Below are positions 1 to 7,538 of a stretch of 10,770 nt of DNA, in pieces; the stretch's first letter is position 1, and the number at the start of each line of letters is the position of its first letter. This DNA comes from an uncultured Clostridia bacterium. GTDB taxonomy: Bacteria; Bacillota; Clostridia; Lachnospirales; Anaerotignaceae. Below the pieces are notes generated by a model, which searched no databases, was not told where the DNA came from, and saw nothing but the letters and a program-made list of their open reading frames with translations. A program made the translations under genes and the position numbers. The stretch covers positions 1 through 10,770 of the forward strand of contig CALFPN010000106.1 in NCBI GenBank assembly GCA_937919015.1, read 5' to 3'.

Positions 1-2
1 TT

Positions 3-863
3 ACCCTGGCTTTCGTTGAAAAAATGGGTGGCGGTGCCGAAGGCTGGAGAACAGTTGCAATCATTTACGCTGTGATCGGTTTGATTGTGAATACAATTTC
101 CGCTCTGTCTGTAAAAGAACTGTCTGAAGAAGAGCTGAAAGAAGGAAGCGAACAGAAAGAAGAAGAAAAAGAAGAAAAATATACACTGATCGATGGTGCA
201 AAACTGCTGGTCGCAAATAAATACTACCTTATGATCAGCTCTATCTACCTGTTGCAGCAGATCTATCAGGCAATGCTGAATGTTGGCTTGTTCTACATGA
301 TGTATGTTCTGTTCAATGAAGATCTGTATCCCAAATTCTCTTGGGCGATCAATATTCCTTTGATCATTGCACTGGTTATCACACCACATCTGGTAGAAAG
401 ATGGGGCGGTGTTTATAAACCCAACCTGATCGGTTTTACAACATGTATCGTTGGCCGTGTGCTGGTGGCTGTTGCGGCATATTTCGGCAGCATCCCTCTG
501 ATGCTGGTATTTACAGCAGTGGGTGCCTTTGGTATGGGCCCTTGGCAGGGCGGTATGAATGCTGTTATCGCATCCTGCTCTGAATATACATACCTGACAA
601 AGAACAAACGTGTAGACGGTACCATGTATTCCTGCACATCCTTTGGTCTGAAGCTGGGCGGCGGTCTGGGTATGGCAATCACGGGCTGGCTGATGGACTT
701 CAGCGGTTTCAACGGCAACCTGCAGGTTCAGCCTCAGTCTTGTGTAAATATGCTGTCCTTTATGTATCTTTGGATGCCTGTATTCATCCTGATCGTGATC
801 ACACTGATCATGTCCAAACTGGATGTTGAAAAGGTAAATAAAGAATTGAAAGCAGCAAAATAA
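3..863 (+). CDS. GPH-family sugar:cation symporter, C-terminal part (5' end outside window)
   Basis: The frame is open from base 3, so this is a 5'-truncated gene rather than one starting at the internal ATG at 24. The visible 286 residues are about the C-terminal 60% of a glycoside-pentoside-hexuronide:cation symporter (MelB-like, major facilitator fold; full members are usually about 450-500 aa with 12 membrane helices). A highly charged cytoplasmic loop rich in E and K follows the first visible helix and probably is the central loop between the two six-helix halves. Several hydrophobic helices follow, with the segment ASCSEYTYLTKNKRVDGTMY, which resembles the family's conserved region before helix 11 (charged residues, then Y/S-rich and G-rich LKLGGGLG). 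The protein ends in a short charged tail (ELKAAK). It would import a sugar or glycoside with Na+ or H+ across the cytoplasmic membrane; the substrate cannot be told. A terminator follows the stop by about 20 bp. Confidence 0.85.
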   Translation, partial: TLAFVEKMGGGAEGWRTVAIIYAVIGLIVNTISALSVKELSEEELKEGSEQKEEEKEEKYTLIDGAKLLVANKYYLMISSIYLLQQIYQAMLNVGLFYMMYVLFNEDLYPKFSWAINIPLIIALVITPHLVERWGGVYKPNLIGFTTCIVGRVLVAVAAYFGSIPLMLVFTAVGAFGMGPWQGGMNAVIASCSEYTYLTKNKRVDGTMYSCTSFGLKLGGGLGMAITGWLMDFSGFNGNLQVQPQSCVNMLSFMYLWMPVFILIVITLIMSKLDVEKVNKELKAAK

Positions 864-881
864 ATGAAAATAGAGTGTAAT

Positions 882-910
882 AAAAGAGGGCGGTTTTACC
901 GCCCTTTTTT
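882..910. terminator. Bidirectional intrinsic terminator between symporter gene and ribH
   Basis: A GC-rich hairpin GGGCGG (888-893), loop TTTTA, CCGCCC (899-904) is flanked by AAAAGA on the left and TTTTTT on the right. It therefore has a U-tract in both directions and serves both the symporter gene (plus) and the rib operon (minus). The ribH stop codon lies immediately after the right T-run. Confidence 0.9.
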
Positions 911-911
911 G

Positions 912-1373
912 TTATAGTTTTTTCATCAGATCTACCATTTCGATAGCGGAAACAGCAGCATCAAAGCCCTTATTACCCGCTTTGGTACCGGCCCGTTCCA
1001 CCGCCTGTTCAATATTTTCTGTCGTAATGACGCCGAACATGACAGGTACGCCGGTTTCCAGAGAAACATGGGCAATGCCCTTGGAAACTTCGTTGCAGAC
1101 ATAATCATAATGGCTGGTGGAGCCACGGATCACTGCGCCCAAACAGATGACTGCGTCATACTTGCCGGAAAGAGCCATCTGTTTTGCGGCAGTAGGAATC
1201 TCAAAAGCACCGGGTACCCAGGCTAATGTGATATCGTTTTCATCTGCACCATGACGCAGCAGGGCGTCTTCTGCACCACTAATCAGTTTGCTTACGATAA
1301 ATTCATTGAATCTGGCTGCAATGATGCCGAATTTCATGCCATTGGCCATCAGTTTTCCTTCGATTTTATGCAT
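912..1373 (-). CDS. ribH: 6,7-dimethyl-8-ribityllumazine synthase (lumazine synthase beta subunit)
   Basis: 153 aa, the usual length for the family. The enzyme condenses 5-amino-6-ribitylamino-uracil with 3,4-dihydroxy-2-butanone 4-phosphate to give the lumazine precursor of riboflavin, in the cytosol, typically as a 60-mer capsid-like shell or a pentamer. Family motifs are all present: GIIAARFNEFIV near residues 16-27 (substrate-binding aromatic F22), WVPGAFEIP at 52-60, GAVIRGSTSHYDYVCNEVSKG at 79-99 with the catalytic His88, and Arg127 (AVERAG), which contacts the phosphate. The ATG has a near-perfect ribosome site (AAAGGAGGT, about 7 nt upstream). It is the last gene of the rib operon, 26 bp after ribBA, and ends at the shared terminator. 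Confidence 0.97.
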   Translation of the reverse strand: MHKIEGKLMANGMKFGIIAARFNEFIVSKLISGAEDALLRHGADENDITLAWVPGAFEIPTAAKQMALSGKYDAVICLGAVIRGSTSHYDYVCNEVSKGIAHVSLETGVPVMFGVITTENIEQAVERAGTKAGNKGFDAAVSAIEMVDLMKKL

Positions 1374-1399
1374 AATATGTACCTCCTTTGGGTGTCTGT

Positions 1400-2611
1400 T
1401 TATTCAAAGATATGGGAAAAAATGTGTCCCATTTTCTGTTGTTTGGTTTTCAGGTAAAAAGCATCATGCTGCTGCGGTGCGATTTCAATGGGTACCCGTT
1501 CTACGATTTTTACACCAAAGCCATCCAGCCCGTAAACCTTGTCGGGATTGTTGGTCAAAAGACGAAGTTCTTTTGCACCAAGATCCTGTAAAATCTGGGC
1601 ACCGACCCAATACTCCCGCAGATCGGGAGCAAACCCCAGCTCCACATTGGCTTCTACCGTATCTCTGCCTTTTTCCTGCAGTTCATAGGCTTTGAGTTTA
1701 TTGATGAGCCCGATCCCACGGCCTTCCTGCCGCATATAGAGAAGGATGCCGCGGCCTTCTGCTTCGATCTGCTGCATTGCTGCAGAAAGCTGGGGGCCGC
1801 AGTCACAACGGCAGGAACCAAATACATCCCCGGTCAGACATTCGGAATGGACACGGCAGAGCAGGTCTTTTCCGTCACCGATCTCACCTTTTACCAGAGC
1901 AACATGGTGTTCCCCTGTAATATCGTTCACATAGCCCATGATGCGGAATTCCCCAAAAGCTGTGGGCAGCTTTGCTTCAGCTTCTTTGCGTACATGTTTA
2001 TCATGGCGGCGGCAGTGATCCTGCAGGTCTTTGATGGTGATGACGCTGATGCCCCATTCCTTTGCTTTTTCCAGCAATTCGGTGGTACGCATCATGGTGC
2101 CGTCTTCCCGCATGATTTCGCAGCAAAGGCCGCATTCCTCCAATCCTGCCAGACGGCAGAGATCTACGGTGGCTTCTGTATGTCCGTTTCGTTTCAGAAC
2201 ACCGCCTTTTTTGGCTACAAGAGGAAAAACATGACCGGGACGACGCAGATCCTCCGGCTTCGTATCAGGATTGATGCACATACGACAGGTATAGCCCCGT
2301 TCTTCTGCAGAAATGCCTGTGGTGGTATCGATGTGGTCGATGGATACAGTAAAGGCAGTACAGTGATTATCCGTGTTGACTTTTACCATCTGTTCCAGTC
2401 CCAGCCTATCAGCCAATGCTGCAGACATAGGTGTACAGATAAGCCCTTTTGCTTCTTTTGCCATGAAATTGACATTTTCCGTGGTGGCAAAACGGGCGGC
2501 ACAGACCAGATCCCCTTCGTTTTCTCTGTCGGGGTCATCGATGACCATGATGAGGTGTCCGTTTCTCAGTTCCTCTAAAGCGTGTTCAATGGTGCTGAAT
2601 GGATCGTGCAT
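1400..2611 (-). CDS. ribBA: Bifunctional 3,4-dihydroxy-2-butanone-4-phosphate synthase / GTP cyclohydrolase II
   Basis: 403 aa, matching B. subtilis-type fused RibBA. The N-terminal half (about 1-200) is DHBP synthase, which turns ribulose 5-phosphate into the four-carbon unit used by RibH. It shows the acidic metal/substrate loop DDPDRENEGDL (25-35), RRPGHVFPL (123-131) and GHTEATVDLCRLAGL (143-157). The C-terminal half (about 205-403) is GTP cyclohydrolase II, which opens GTP. It shows VHSECLTGDVFGS at 254-266 with zinc ligands Cys258, Cys269 and Cys271 (CxDC follows), and RQEGRGIGL (294-302). Both halves look intact. AGGAGG lies about 9 nt before the ATG. The gap to upstream ribE is 22 bp, and to downstream ribH 26 bp, so co-transcription is expected. 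Confidence 0.97.
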   Translation of the reverse strand: MHDPFSTIEHALEELRNGHLIMVIDDPDRENEGDLVCAARFATTENVNFMAKEAKGLICTPMSAALADRLGLEQMVKVNTDNHCTAFTVSIDHIDTTTGISAEERGYTCRMCINPDTKPEDLRRPGHVFPLVAKKGGVLKRNGHTEATVDLCRLAGLEECGLCCEIMREDGTMMRTTELLEKAKEWGISVITIKDLQDHCRRHDKHVRKEAEAKLPTAFGEFRIMGYVNDITGEHHVALVKGEIGDGKDLLCRVHSECLTGDVFGSCRCDCGPQLSAAMQQIEAEGRGILLYMRQEGRGIGLINKLKAYELQEKGRDTVEANVELGFAPDLREYWVGAQILQDLGAKELRLLTNNPDKVYGLDGFGVKIVERVPIEIAPQQHDAFYLKTKQQKMGHIFSHIFE

Positions 2612-2633
2612 GGTTGAAATCCTCCTTTTCTGT

Positions 2634-3278
2634 TTAAAATCCGTTTTCCTGTAAAAAAGACAGCGTCAGTCGGCTGTTCTTTTCTTCTTTTGGGGGTGAT
2701 GTAAAGCGACGAATGTATTTGGCGATGATATCCGTTTCCAGATTGACCATATCGCTCATTTTTTTGTCCAGCAGAATGGTTTTTGTCCCTGTATGGGGGA
2801 TGATGGATACAGTGAAAGCCTCGCTGGAAACAGAAACGACTGTCAGGCTGACGCCGTCAATGGCGATGGAGCCTTTTTCTACCACTTCATACAGAAGGGC
2901 AGGGGCGGCGGAAAAGGTCAATAGAACAGCATTTCCTTCCTGTTTTTTCTGAATGAGGATACCTGTGCCGTCTACATGACCGGCTACCATATGACCGCCA
3001 AACCGACCATCTGCAGCCATGGCTCGCTCCAAATTGACGGAAGCACCTTGATGCAGTTTGCCTAAATTACTTCGGCGCAGCGTTTCAGCCATCACATCGG
3101 CGGTGAAACCGTCCTTCTGCAGGGAAGTTACCGTCAGGCAGACGCCATTGACAGCGATGCTGTCACCGATTTTAGTACCGTGCAGGACTTCGGTGCAGCG
3201 GATGGCAATGCTGCCCCATTCCGTACCCGAAACCACATGGCGAACGGTACCGATTTCTTCGATCAATCCTGTGAACAT
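2634..3278 (-). CDS. ribE: Riboflavin synthase alpha subunit
   Basis: 214 aa, the standard length. It dismutates two 6,7-dimethyl-8-ribityllumazine molecules into riboflavin plus the pyrimidine that RibH reuses. Two tandem lumazine-binding domains are visible. The first begins with the signature MFTGLIEE (1-8) and contains GDSIAVNGVCLTV (38-50) and GRFGGHMVAGHVDGTG (91-106). The second contains the matching KGSIAIDGVSLTV (135-147) and NLETDIIAKYIRR (179-191). The ATG follows a strong GGAGGAG site and overlaps the end of the upstream reductase frame by 16 bp, so the two are probably translationally coupled. Named ribE in the Bacillus convention (ribC in E. coli). Confidence 0.96.
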   Translation of the reverse strand: MFTGLIEEIGTVRHVVSGTEWGSIAIRCTEVLHGTKIGDSIAVNGVCLTVTSLQKDGFTADVMAETLRRSNLGKLHQGASVNLERAMAADGRFGGHMVAGHVDGTGILIQKKQEGNAVLLTFSAAPALLYEVVEKGSIAIDGVSLTVVSVSSEAFTVSIIPHTGTKTILLDKKMSDMVNLETDIIAKYIRRFTSPPKEEKNSRLTLSFLQENGF

Positions 3279-3940
3279 GATTCTCCTCCTTCCAGAACAT
3301 CAAATTCCAATAATAAATCATTGTTGAAAGATTGCAGACCTGTTTGTTTCAGCAGAAAAGCATGATCAGGCAGAAGAACGCCTGCGCCGCCAACGGGCGT
3401 TTTGGCAGTTGTGCCGCCAAAAATCTTGGGGGCAAGATATATATAAGTCTTTTGTGCCAAATGTTCTTCCAGAAGACTAAAATGGATTTCTCCGCCGCCT
3501 TCTGCAAGGATACTGCTGATTTCATTCTCAGCCAGCTTTTGCATGAGCGGGCGAAGGGCAACATGGCCGTTTTTTTCCGGTATTTTCCACAGTTCCACGC
3601 CTGTTGCTGATAGGGTAGCGATTTTTTCGTTGGGTGCTTTTGTATAGGCAACGATCGTTCTGATTTCCTTGGCGGTTTTGCATATTTTACTTTCCAAAGG
3701 CAAACGCAGGTGACTGTCGCAGATGATGCGGATGGGATTTCTGCCATCGGGCAGGCGGCAGGTCAGAAGGGGGTCATCGGCAAGGACGGTGCCGATCCCT
3801 ACTAAAATCCCTTGATATTGCTGGCGAAGTTTGTGGACATGCTGACGGGCATCTTCTCCGGTGATCCATTGGGAGGCTCCGGTGACAGTAGCCAGTTTTC
3901 CGTCAGCAGTCATGGCATATTTGATTGCCACATAGGGCAT
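3263..3940 (-). CDS. ribD: RibD C-terminal domain: 5-amino-6-(5-phosphoribosylamino)uracil reductase (frame-shifted from the deaminase part)
   Basis: 225 aa equal to the reductase half of RibD, a dihydrofolate-reductase-like NADPH enzyme that reduces the ribosyl group to ribityl in riboflavin synthesis. Visible family motifs are KYAMTADGK (7-15), GILVGIGTVLADDP (44-57), LAEGGGEIH near 167-175 and LAPKIFGG near 192-199. It normally continues from the deaminase domain in one 360-370 aa chain. Here the deaminase frame passes into the wrong frame at a run of nine A's (T's at 3940-3948), and this frame opens with an ATG exactly at the end of that run. Removing one A gives a normal 370-aa RibD. No Shine-Dalgarno precedes this ATG, so independent initiation looks weak. 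Slippage, ribosomal frameshifting, a true mutation or a homopolymer sequencing error are all possible. Confidence 0.88.
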   Translation of the reverse strand: MPYVAIKYAMTADGKLATVTGASQWITGEDARQHVHKLRQQYQGILVGIGTVLADDPLLTCRLPDGRNPIRIICDSHLRLPLESKICKTAKEIRTIVAYTKAPNEKIATLSATGVELWKIPEKNGHVALRPLMQKLAENEISSILAEGGGEIHFSLLEEHLAQKTYIYLAPKIFGGTTAKTPVGGAGVLLPDHAFLLKQTGLQSFNNDLLLEFDVLEGGESCSQD

Positions 3941-4376
3941 TTTTTTTTGTGATATAGTGAAAAAAGACGGGATTCAATGGGTCACATTCTTCCTGTAGAA
4001 ACCCTTCGATGACCTCGATACCGTTCTGACGCAGGAGGGCAGTCCCTTTCCCGCAGACCTTCGGGTTTGGGTCATGGGAGCCGATGAAAACGCGGCGGAT
4101 TCCTTTTTCCAGAATAATGTCTGTGCAGGGCGGTGTTCGCCCTTGATGACAGCAGGGCTCCAGGGTGACATAAAGATCGGCACCGGCAGGGTCTTCCATA
4201 CAGTTAGCAAAAGCATTTCGTTCTGCATGCAAGTCACCGCATCGGGCATGATAGCCTTCACCGATGATGCGGCCGTTTTTTACAATAACAGCCCCCACCA
4301 ACGGATTTGGTTCTACAGCACCGATTCCCAGTTTTGCCAGTTCGATGGCGCGACGCATATACATTTTGTGAGACAT
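3903..4376 (-). CDS. ribD: RibD N-terminal domain: diaminohydroxyphosphoribosylaminopyrimidine deaminase (out of frame with reductase part)
   Basis: The cytidine-deaminase-like zinc domain of RibD, which removes the amino group from the GTP cyclohydrolase II product. From the chosen ATG (MSHKMYMRRA) it runs 157 aa. Zinc ligands His50, Cys75 and Cys84 and the catalytic Glu52 are present in HAERNA and EPCCHQGRTPPC, with EPNPLVGAVIV at 22-32. Family similarity ends at about residue 145 (FFHYITKK). The last 12 residues are out-of-frame sequence created after the nine-A run. The open frame extends upstream to 4673 but that part lies in the leader and riboswitch, so it is not coding. The start is not fully certain, because the AAAGGAG site is about 13 nt from the ATG, longer than for the other rib genes. 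It is the first gene of the operon. Confidence 0.9.
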   Translation of the reverse strand: MSHKMYMRRAIELAKLGIGAVEPNPLVGAVIVKNGRIIGEGYHARCGDLHAERNAFANCMEDPAGADLYVTLEPCCHQGRTPPCTDIILEKGIRRVFIGSHDPNPKVCGKGTALLRQNGIEVIEGFLQEECDPLNPVFFHYITKKNALCGNQICHDC

Positions 4377-4490
4377 GGGAATGAAACAACTCCTTTCCAT
4401 CAGGGCGGAAAGGCGCAAAAAGAGAAGGCGTCTGTTTTCATGAAAAATGGGATAGCAAAAAAGCCGTATCTGAAAAGATATTGCTGAAAT

Positions 4491-4530
4491 AAAAAAGCCT
4501 GTATGTGCCGAAAAGGCAGATACAGGGCAT
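4491..4530 (-). terminator. Intrinsic terminator in the rib leader (riboswitch expression platform)
   Basis: Read on the minus strand, a long hairpin (arms at 4515-4528 and 4497-4509, GGCA/TGCC inside, ATACAGG/CCTGTAT outside, one G:G mismatch and one bulge) is followed directly by six U's. It lies between the FMN aptamer and ribD, so it is the likely off-switch: FMN binding should favour it and stop transcription before ribD. A smaller hairpin (4608-4620, ACCGA/TCGGT, then ATTTTTT) right after the aptamer may act in the same platform. Confidence 0.75.
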
Positions 4531-4625
4531 AGAAAACAGACGAATAGACAGGTAGTTATGCATACCCAAAAAGAGCAGAAAAGTCTGTTTTTCTGTACGC
4601 AAAAAATACCGAAAGTCGGTTCGTT

Positions 4626-4740
4626 TTCTCTTCTTCCATCCAGACTATACTGTCGGTTTTGGAGTTTCACCAAATCATGCGTTCACACGCTCGCGGACTG
4701 TACCGCCGATCGGGAATTTCACCCTGCCCTGAAGAGTTCG
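4626..4740 (-). ncRNA. FMN riboswitch (RFN element)
   Basis: The reverse complement carries the conserved RFN blocks in order: CTCTTCAGGGCAGGGTGAAA (from 4737), a CCGAT..CGGCGGTA stretch, AGTCCGCGAGC, then TTGGTGAAACTCCAAAACCG, ACAGTATAGTC and TGGATGGAAGAAGAG at the 3' end. The closing stem P1 is CTCTTC/GAAGAG. It senses flavin mononucleotide and lies upstream of ribD with a terminator between, so the whole ribD-ribE-ribBA-ribH operon should be repressed when FMN is plentiful. Confidence 0.97.
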
Positions 4741-4759
4741 TTATTATTTTTACAAGCAC

Positions 4760-4787
4760 AGTATAACAGTATTTTCTGAAAATGCAA
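4760..4787 (-). promoter_or_regulatory. Probable sigma-A promoter of the rib operon
   Basis: On the minus strand TTGCAT (4782-4787) and TATACT (4760-4765) are separated by 16 bp, which puts the transcript start near 4753, just before the FMN aptamer. The -10 box is good (5 of 6); the -35 box is weak. The position relative to the riboswitch supports the call. Confidence 0.6.
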
Positions 4788-5090
4788 GTAAAAATAGAGG
4801 GGAAATAAGGACATCCTTTTTGTTGAAAAAGAATAAAAAAATTAAAATTAACGATATAATTTTTTATTTACTAAATAATAGTTTGGTATTTGTTTAATTT
4901 GCAGTATTTTGCTATAGATATAGAATAATGATATAAATTTATTTTTTATTGTGATTCACTTTTGTATGAGAATCTTCTGTTTTTTTTGCTTATTTTTTGA
5001 TAAAATACAATTTATTGGAAAAAACATCCGGTTCCTTTTTATCCGGCATCATTTGTATAAAGAAAAATCAACAAAAGAAAGGAGAACAAT
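4788..5090. other. AT-rich intergenic region between divergent rib operon and Kef-type antiporter
   Basis: About 300 bp without a credible gene. It is very AT-rich, especially 4830-5010, and contains several -10-like hexamers on the plus strand: TATAAT at 4855-4860, and TAGAAT at 4921-4926 with TTGCAG 16 bp upstream. None has a convincing -35, so the antiporter promoter cannot be fixed. Near its right end ATCCGG occurs twice (5026-5031 and 5041-5046). No riboswitch fold was recognised here. Confidence 0.5.
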
Positions 5091-7403
5091 ATGGCTTTAC
5101 CTGATATGATTACTGACCTGACAGTGATGTTGCTGACTGCCGGTTCTGTAACGATTCTTTTCAAAAAAATAAACCAACCATTGATTCTTGGATATATTTT
5201 GGCAGGTTTTCTGATCAGCCCTTATTTTCCTATGTTTTTCAATGTAGAAGATATTGCTTCGATTGACTTATGGAGCGAAATCGGCGTTATTGTTCTGATG
5301 TTTTCTATTGGTCTTGAATTTAATTTGCTGAAGTTGGCTCAAATGGGTGGCACAGCTGTTACATCGGCCTTGGTAAAGATATTGGGGGTTATACTGACCG
5401 GTGTTTTTGTGGGTCATTTATTGGATTTTTCTACCTTTAACTGTATTTTCCTTGGCTGCATGCTTTCCATCAGTTCTACTGCCGTTATCCAGAAAAGTTT
5501 TGAAGAAATGGGCATTAAAAACGAAAAATATGCGCAATTGGTTATGGGAACACTGATCATGGAGGATATTCTGGCAATTTTCATGTTGGTGATTCTCTCT
5601 ACTATTTCCGTCAGCCGGAATGTTTCCGGTTCTGAGCTGGCGATCAATCTGGCCATGATGCTGTGTTATCTGGTTGTATGGTTGATTCTGGGTATTTATA
5701 TGCTGCCTGCGTTCCTGAACAGGGTCATTGATCTGATGACAGACGAAATGTTGCTGATCTTATCTCTGGGCGTTTGCTTCGGCATGGTATTGATTGCCAA
5801 TTTCTTAGGGTTCTCCGCTGAACTGGGGGCCTTTCTGGCGGGTTCTCTTCTGGCAGGTACGATCCATGCAGAGCGTATTGAGCAGATCACTAAAGGGGTA
5901 AAAGATGTGTTCGTTTCTATCTTCTTCCTTTCTGTAGGTATGATGGTAGATCCTGCTGCAATCAAAACATACGCACCTATGATCGTTCTGATTACTATTG
6001 TAGCGGTGGTTTCTAAGTTGATCTTCGCTACACTGGGGATGCTATTAAGTGGTCAGACAATGGATACTGCGATTAAGAGCGGCTTTTCTTTGGCACCTAT
6101 CGGGGAATTTTCTTTTATTATTGCCAGTCTGGGAGTAAGTTTAGGAGTGATGGATGCATTTCTTTATCCCATCATTGTGTCTGCGGCGGTAATTACGACT
6201 TTCCTGACTCCTTTTTTGATTAAGAATTCCGATAAGTCGATTATTTTCCTGCAAAGCAAACTGCCGGAAGCCCTGGTAACAAAAATCAACCAGTATACAT
6301 CTTCTGATCAGACAAATGATGCGACCGATCAGGATTGGAATGCGTATATTCGCAGGTATGTTTCCCGCATTGGAATTTACGGTATTCTTATGTTGGTAGC
6401 TGCCATTTCCGGTATTGAATGGCTGAATCCTTTTTTGCTGGAAACAATGGGCGAATACCCTGCGGAGCTACTGACAACTTTCGGTATTTTTCTGATCATT
6501 GCAATTTTCATCAGACCGATGATGGATCCTCATAATAATCATTACACATGTCTGTGGCTGAAGAAAAAATCCAATCACCTGCCGCTGCTGGTAATGACTT
6601 TCCTGAAATTAGCACTGATTTCTGCCATCGTTATGATGCCGTTGTATGTATTCTTTGACTTGCCTTTGTGGATTCTGTTTATCATTTGTGTGATCTATGT
6701 TTTGATTATGGCTAAGAGTGAATTCTTCTCTGTGCCGTATTTAAGGCTGGAAACGCGCTTTCTGAGAAATCTGAATGAACGTATCATTGAGAATGCCAGC
6801 AAAGAAGGTAATACGCAGCATGCATGGTTGAATGAAGAACTGCACATCATCTCCATGATTGCGCCTGATGATGCAGCGTACTTGGGCGTTCCGCTGGCAT
6901 CTCTCCAGTGGGGCAAACGATTTAATGTTTATGTTGTAAAAATCAGACATGGCGGAAAACAGATGATTTTGCCTGGCCCCAAGACTGTAATTATGCCAAA
7001 TGATAAAGTTTATGTTTTGGGGGATCTGAAAGCAATTGAAAACTTTTATCGTCTGGTAAAAATAAAACCTTCCAGATATCCCAGAACGCTGAAAGAATTT
7101 ATGGACAGTGGATATCCTGATCCTGATAATGCGCTGGCGATTTGTGCAATACATGTAACAGGTACGGAAGCATATGTAAATAAGCCTTTAAGAAGCGGTA
7201 TCATCCGCAGTAAGTGGCATTGTGTTGTACTTGGTCTGCAGAAGGATGGCTATCCGATTATTATGCCGGATATCAATACGGTGATTCGTAAAGATGACCT
7301 GATTTGGGTTATGGGGTCTAATACATATGTAGGCGCACTGGTAGCGGAGAGTTCCCTTCGGGATGTATTTGAAAAAGCGATGGAAAATACAAAAACTCTA
7401 TGA
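5091..7403 (+). CDS. Kef/CPA2-type monovalent cation:proton antiporter with two C-terminal TrkA-C-like domains
   Basis: 770 aa, starting at an ATG 6 nt after AAAGGAG. Residues about 5-380 form a multi-helix sodium/proton-exchanger domain (CPA2, PF00999 type) in the cytoplasmic membrane. SSTAV (128-132) lies in the first discontinuous helix region, and MEDILAI (157-163) carries the acidic ion-binding Asp159. GFSLAPIGEFSFII (331-344) is also typical of the family. A second membrane block of about four helices spans 425-540. The soluble tail holds two TrkA-C (RCK-C) like units, about 580-657 and 677-757. Each ends in a 'hydrophobic-strand, P-N/R-D-K/D-hydrophobic' pattern (VIMPNDKVYVLG; VIRKDDLIWVMG). 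I see no Rossmann RCK-N nucleotide-binding fold. Likely role: K+ or Na+ efflux in exchange for H+, gated by a ligand on the tail. The exact ion and ligand are unknown. It is a single-gene unit. Confidence 0.85.
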   Translation: MALPDMITDLTVMLLTAGSVTILFKKINQPLILGYILAGFLISPYFPMFFNVEDIASIDLWSEIGVIVLMFSIGLEFNLLKLAQMGGTAVTSALVKILGVILTGVFVGHLLDFSTFNCIFLGCMLSISSTAVIQKSFEEMGIKNEKYAQLVMGTLIMEDILAIFMLVILSTISVSRNVSGSELAINLAMMLCYLVVWLILGIYMLPAFLNRVIDLMTDEMLLILSLGVCFGMVLIANFLGFSAELGAFLAGSLLAGTIHAERIEQITKGVKDVFVSIFFLSVGMMVDPAAIKTYAPMIVLITIVAVVSKLIFATLGMLLSGQTMDTAIKSGFSLAPIGEFSFIIASLGVSLGVMDAFLYPIIVSAAVITTFLTPFLIKNSDKSIIFLQSKLPEALVTKINQYTSSDQTNDATDQDWNAYIRRYVSRIGIYGILMLVAAISGIEWLNPFLLETMGEYPAELLTTFGIFLIIAIFIRPMMDPHNNHYTCLWLKKKSNHLPLLVMTFLKLALISAIVMMPLYVFFDLPLWILFIICVIYVLIMAKSEFFSVPYLRLETRFLRNLNERIIENASKEGNTQHAWLNEELHIISMIAPDDAAYLGVPLASLQWGKRFNVYVVKIRHGGKQMILPGPKTVIMPNDKVYVLGDLKAIENFYRLVKIKPSRYPRTLKEFMDSGYPDPDNALAICAIHVTGTEAYVNKPLRSGIIRSKWHCVVLGLQKDGYPIIMPDINTVIRKDDLIWVMGSNTYVGALVAESSLRDVFEKAMENTKTL

Positions 7404-7454
7404 TTTTATTGAAACTACATAAGATTTCCTTTGTTTTCGATTGAAGTGACAGAT

Positions 7455-7506
7455 AAAGAAGAGATTGATTTACCCGCTAAGGGATGTAAATCAATCTCTT
7501 CTTTTT
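7455..7506. terminator. Strong intrinsic terminator between antiporter gene and cotJC
   Basis: Two perfectly complementary 19-base arms (7455-7473 AAAGAAGAGATTGATTTAC, and 7486-7504), loop of 12 bases, with the right arm running into CTTTTT. It lies 50 bp after the antiporter stop and 35 bp past the cotJC stop, so it probably ends both converging transcripts. Confidence 0.85.
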
Positions 7507-7538
7507 ATAAGCATTTGGCTTTTGGAAAAGGAGACTTC

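Noticed and set aside
1847..2578. 243-codon plus-strand ORF antisense to ribBA
   Set aside because: Mirror frame of a highly conserved gene; composition and lack of a ribosome site fit a shadow ORF.
4377..4673. N-terminal extension of the ribD frame up to 4673 (about 99 extra residues)
   Set aside because: It overlaps the FMN riboswitch and leader terminator, has no family similarity, and RibD homology begins at the ATG at 4376.
5026..5046. Paired ATCCGG copies upstream of the antiporter as a regulator site or riboswitch
   Set aside because: Only six bases, a 4-bp stem, and no conserved riboswitch core around it.
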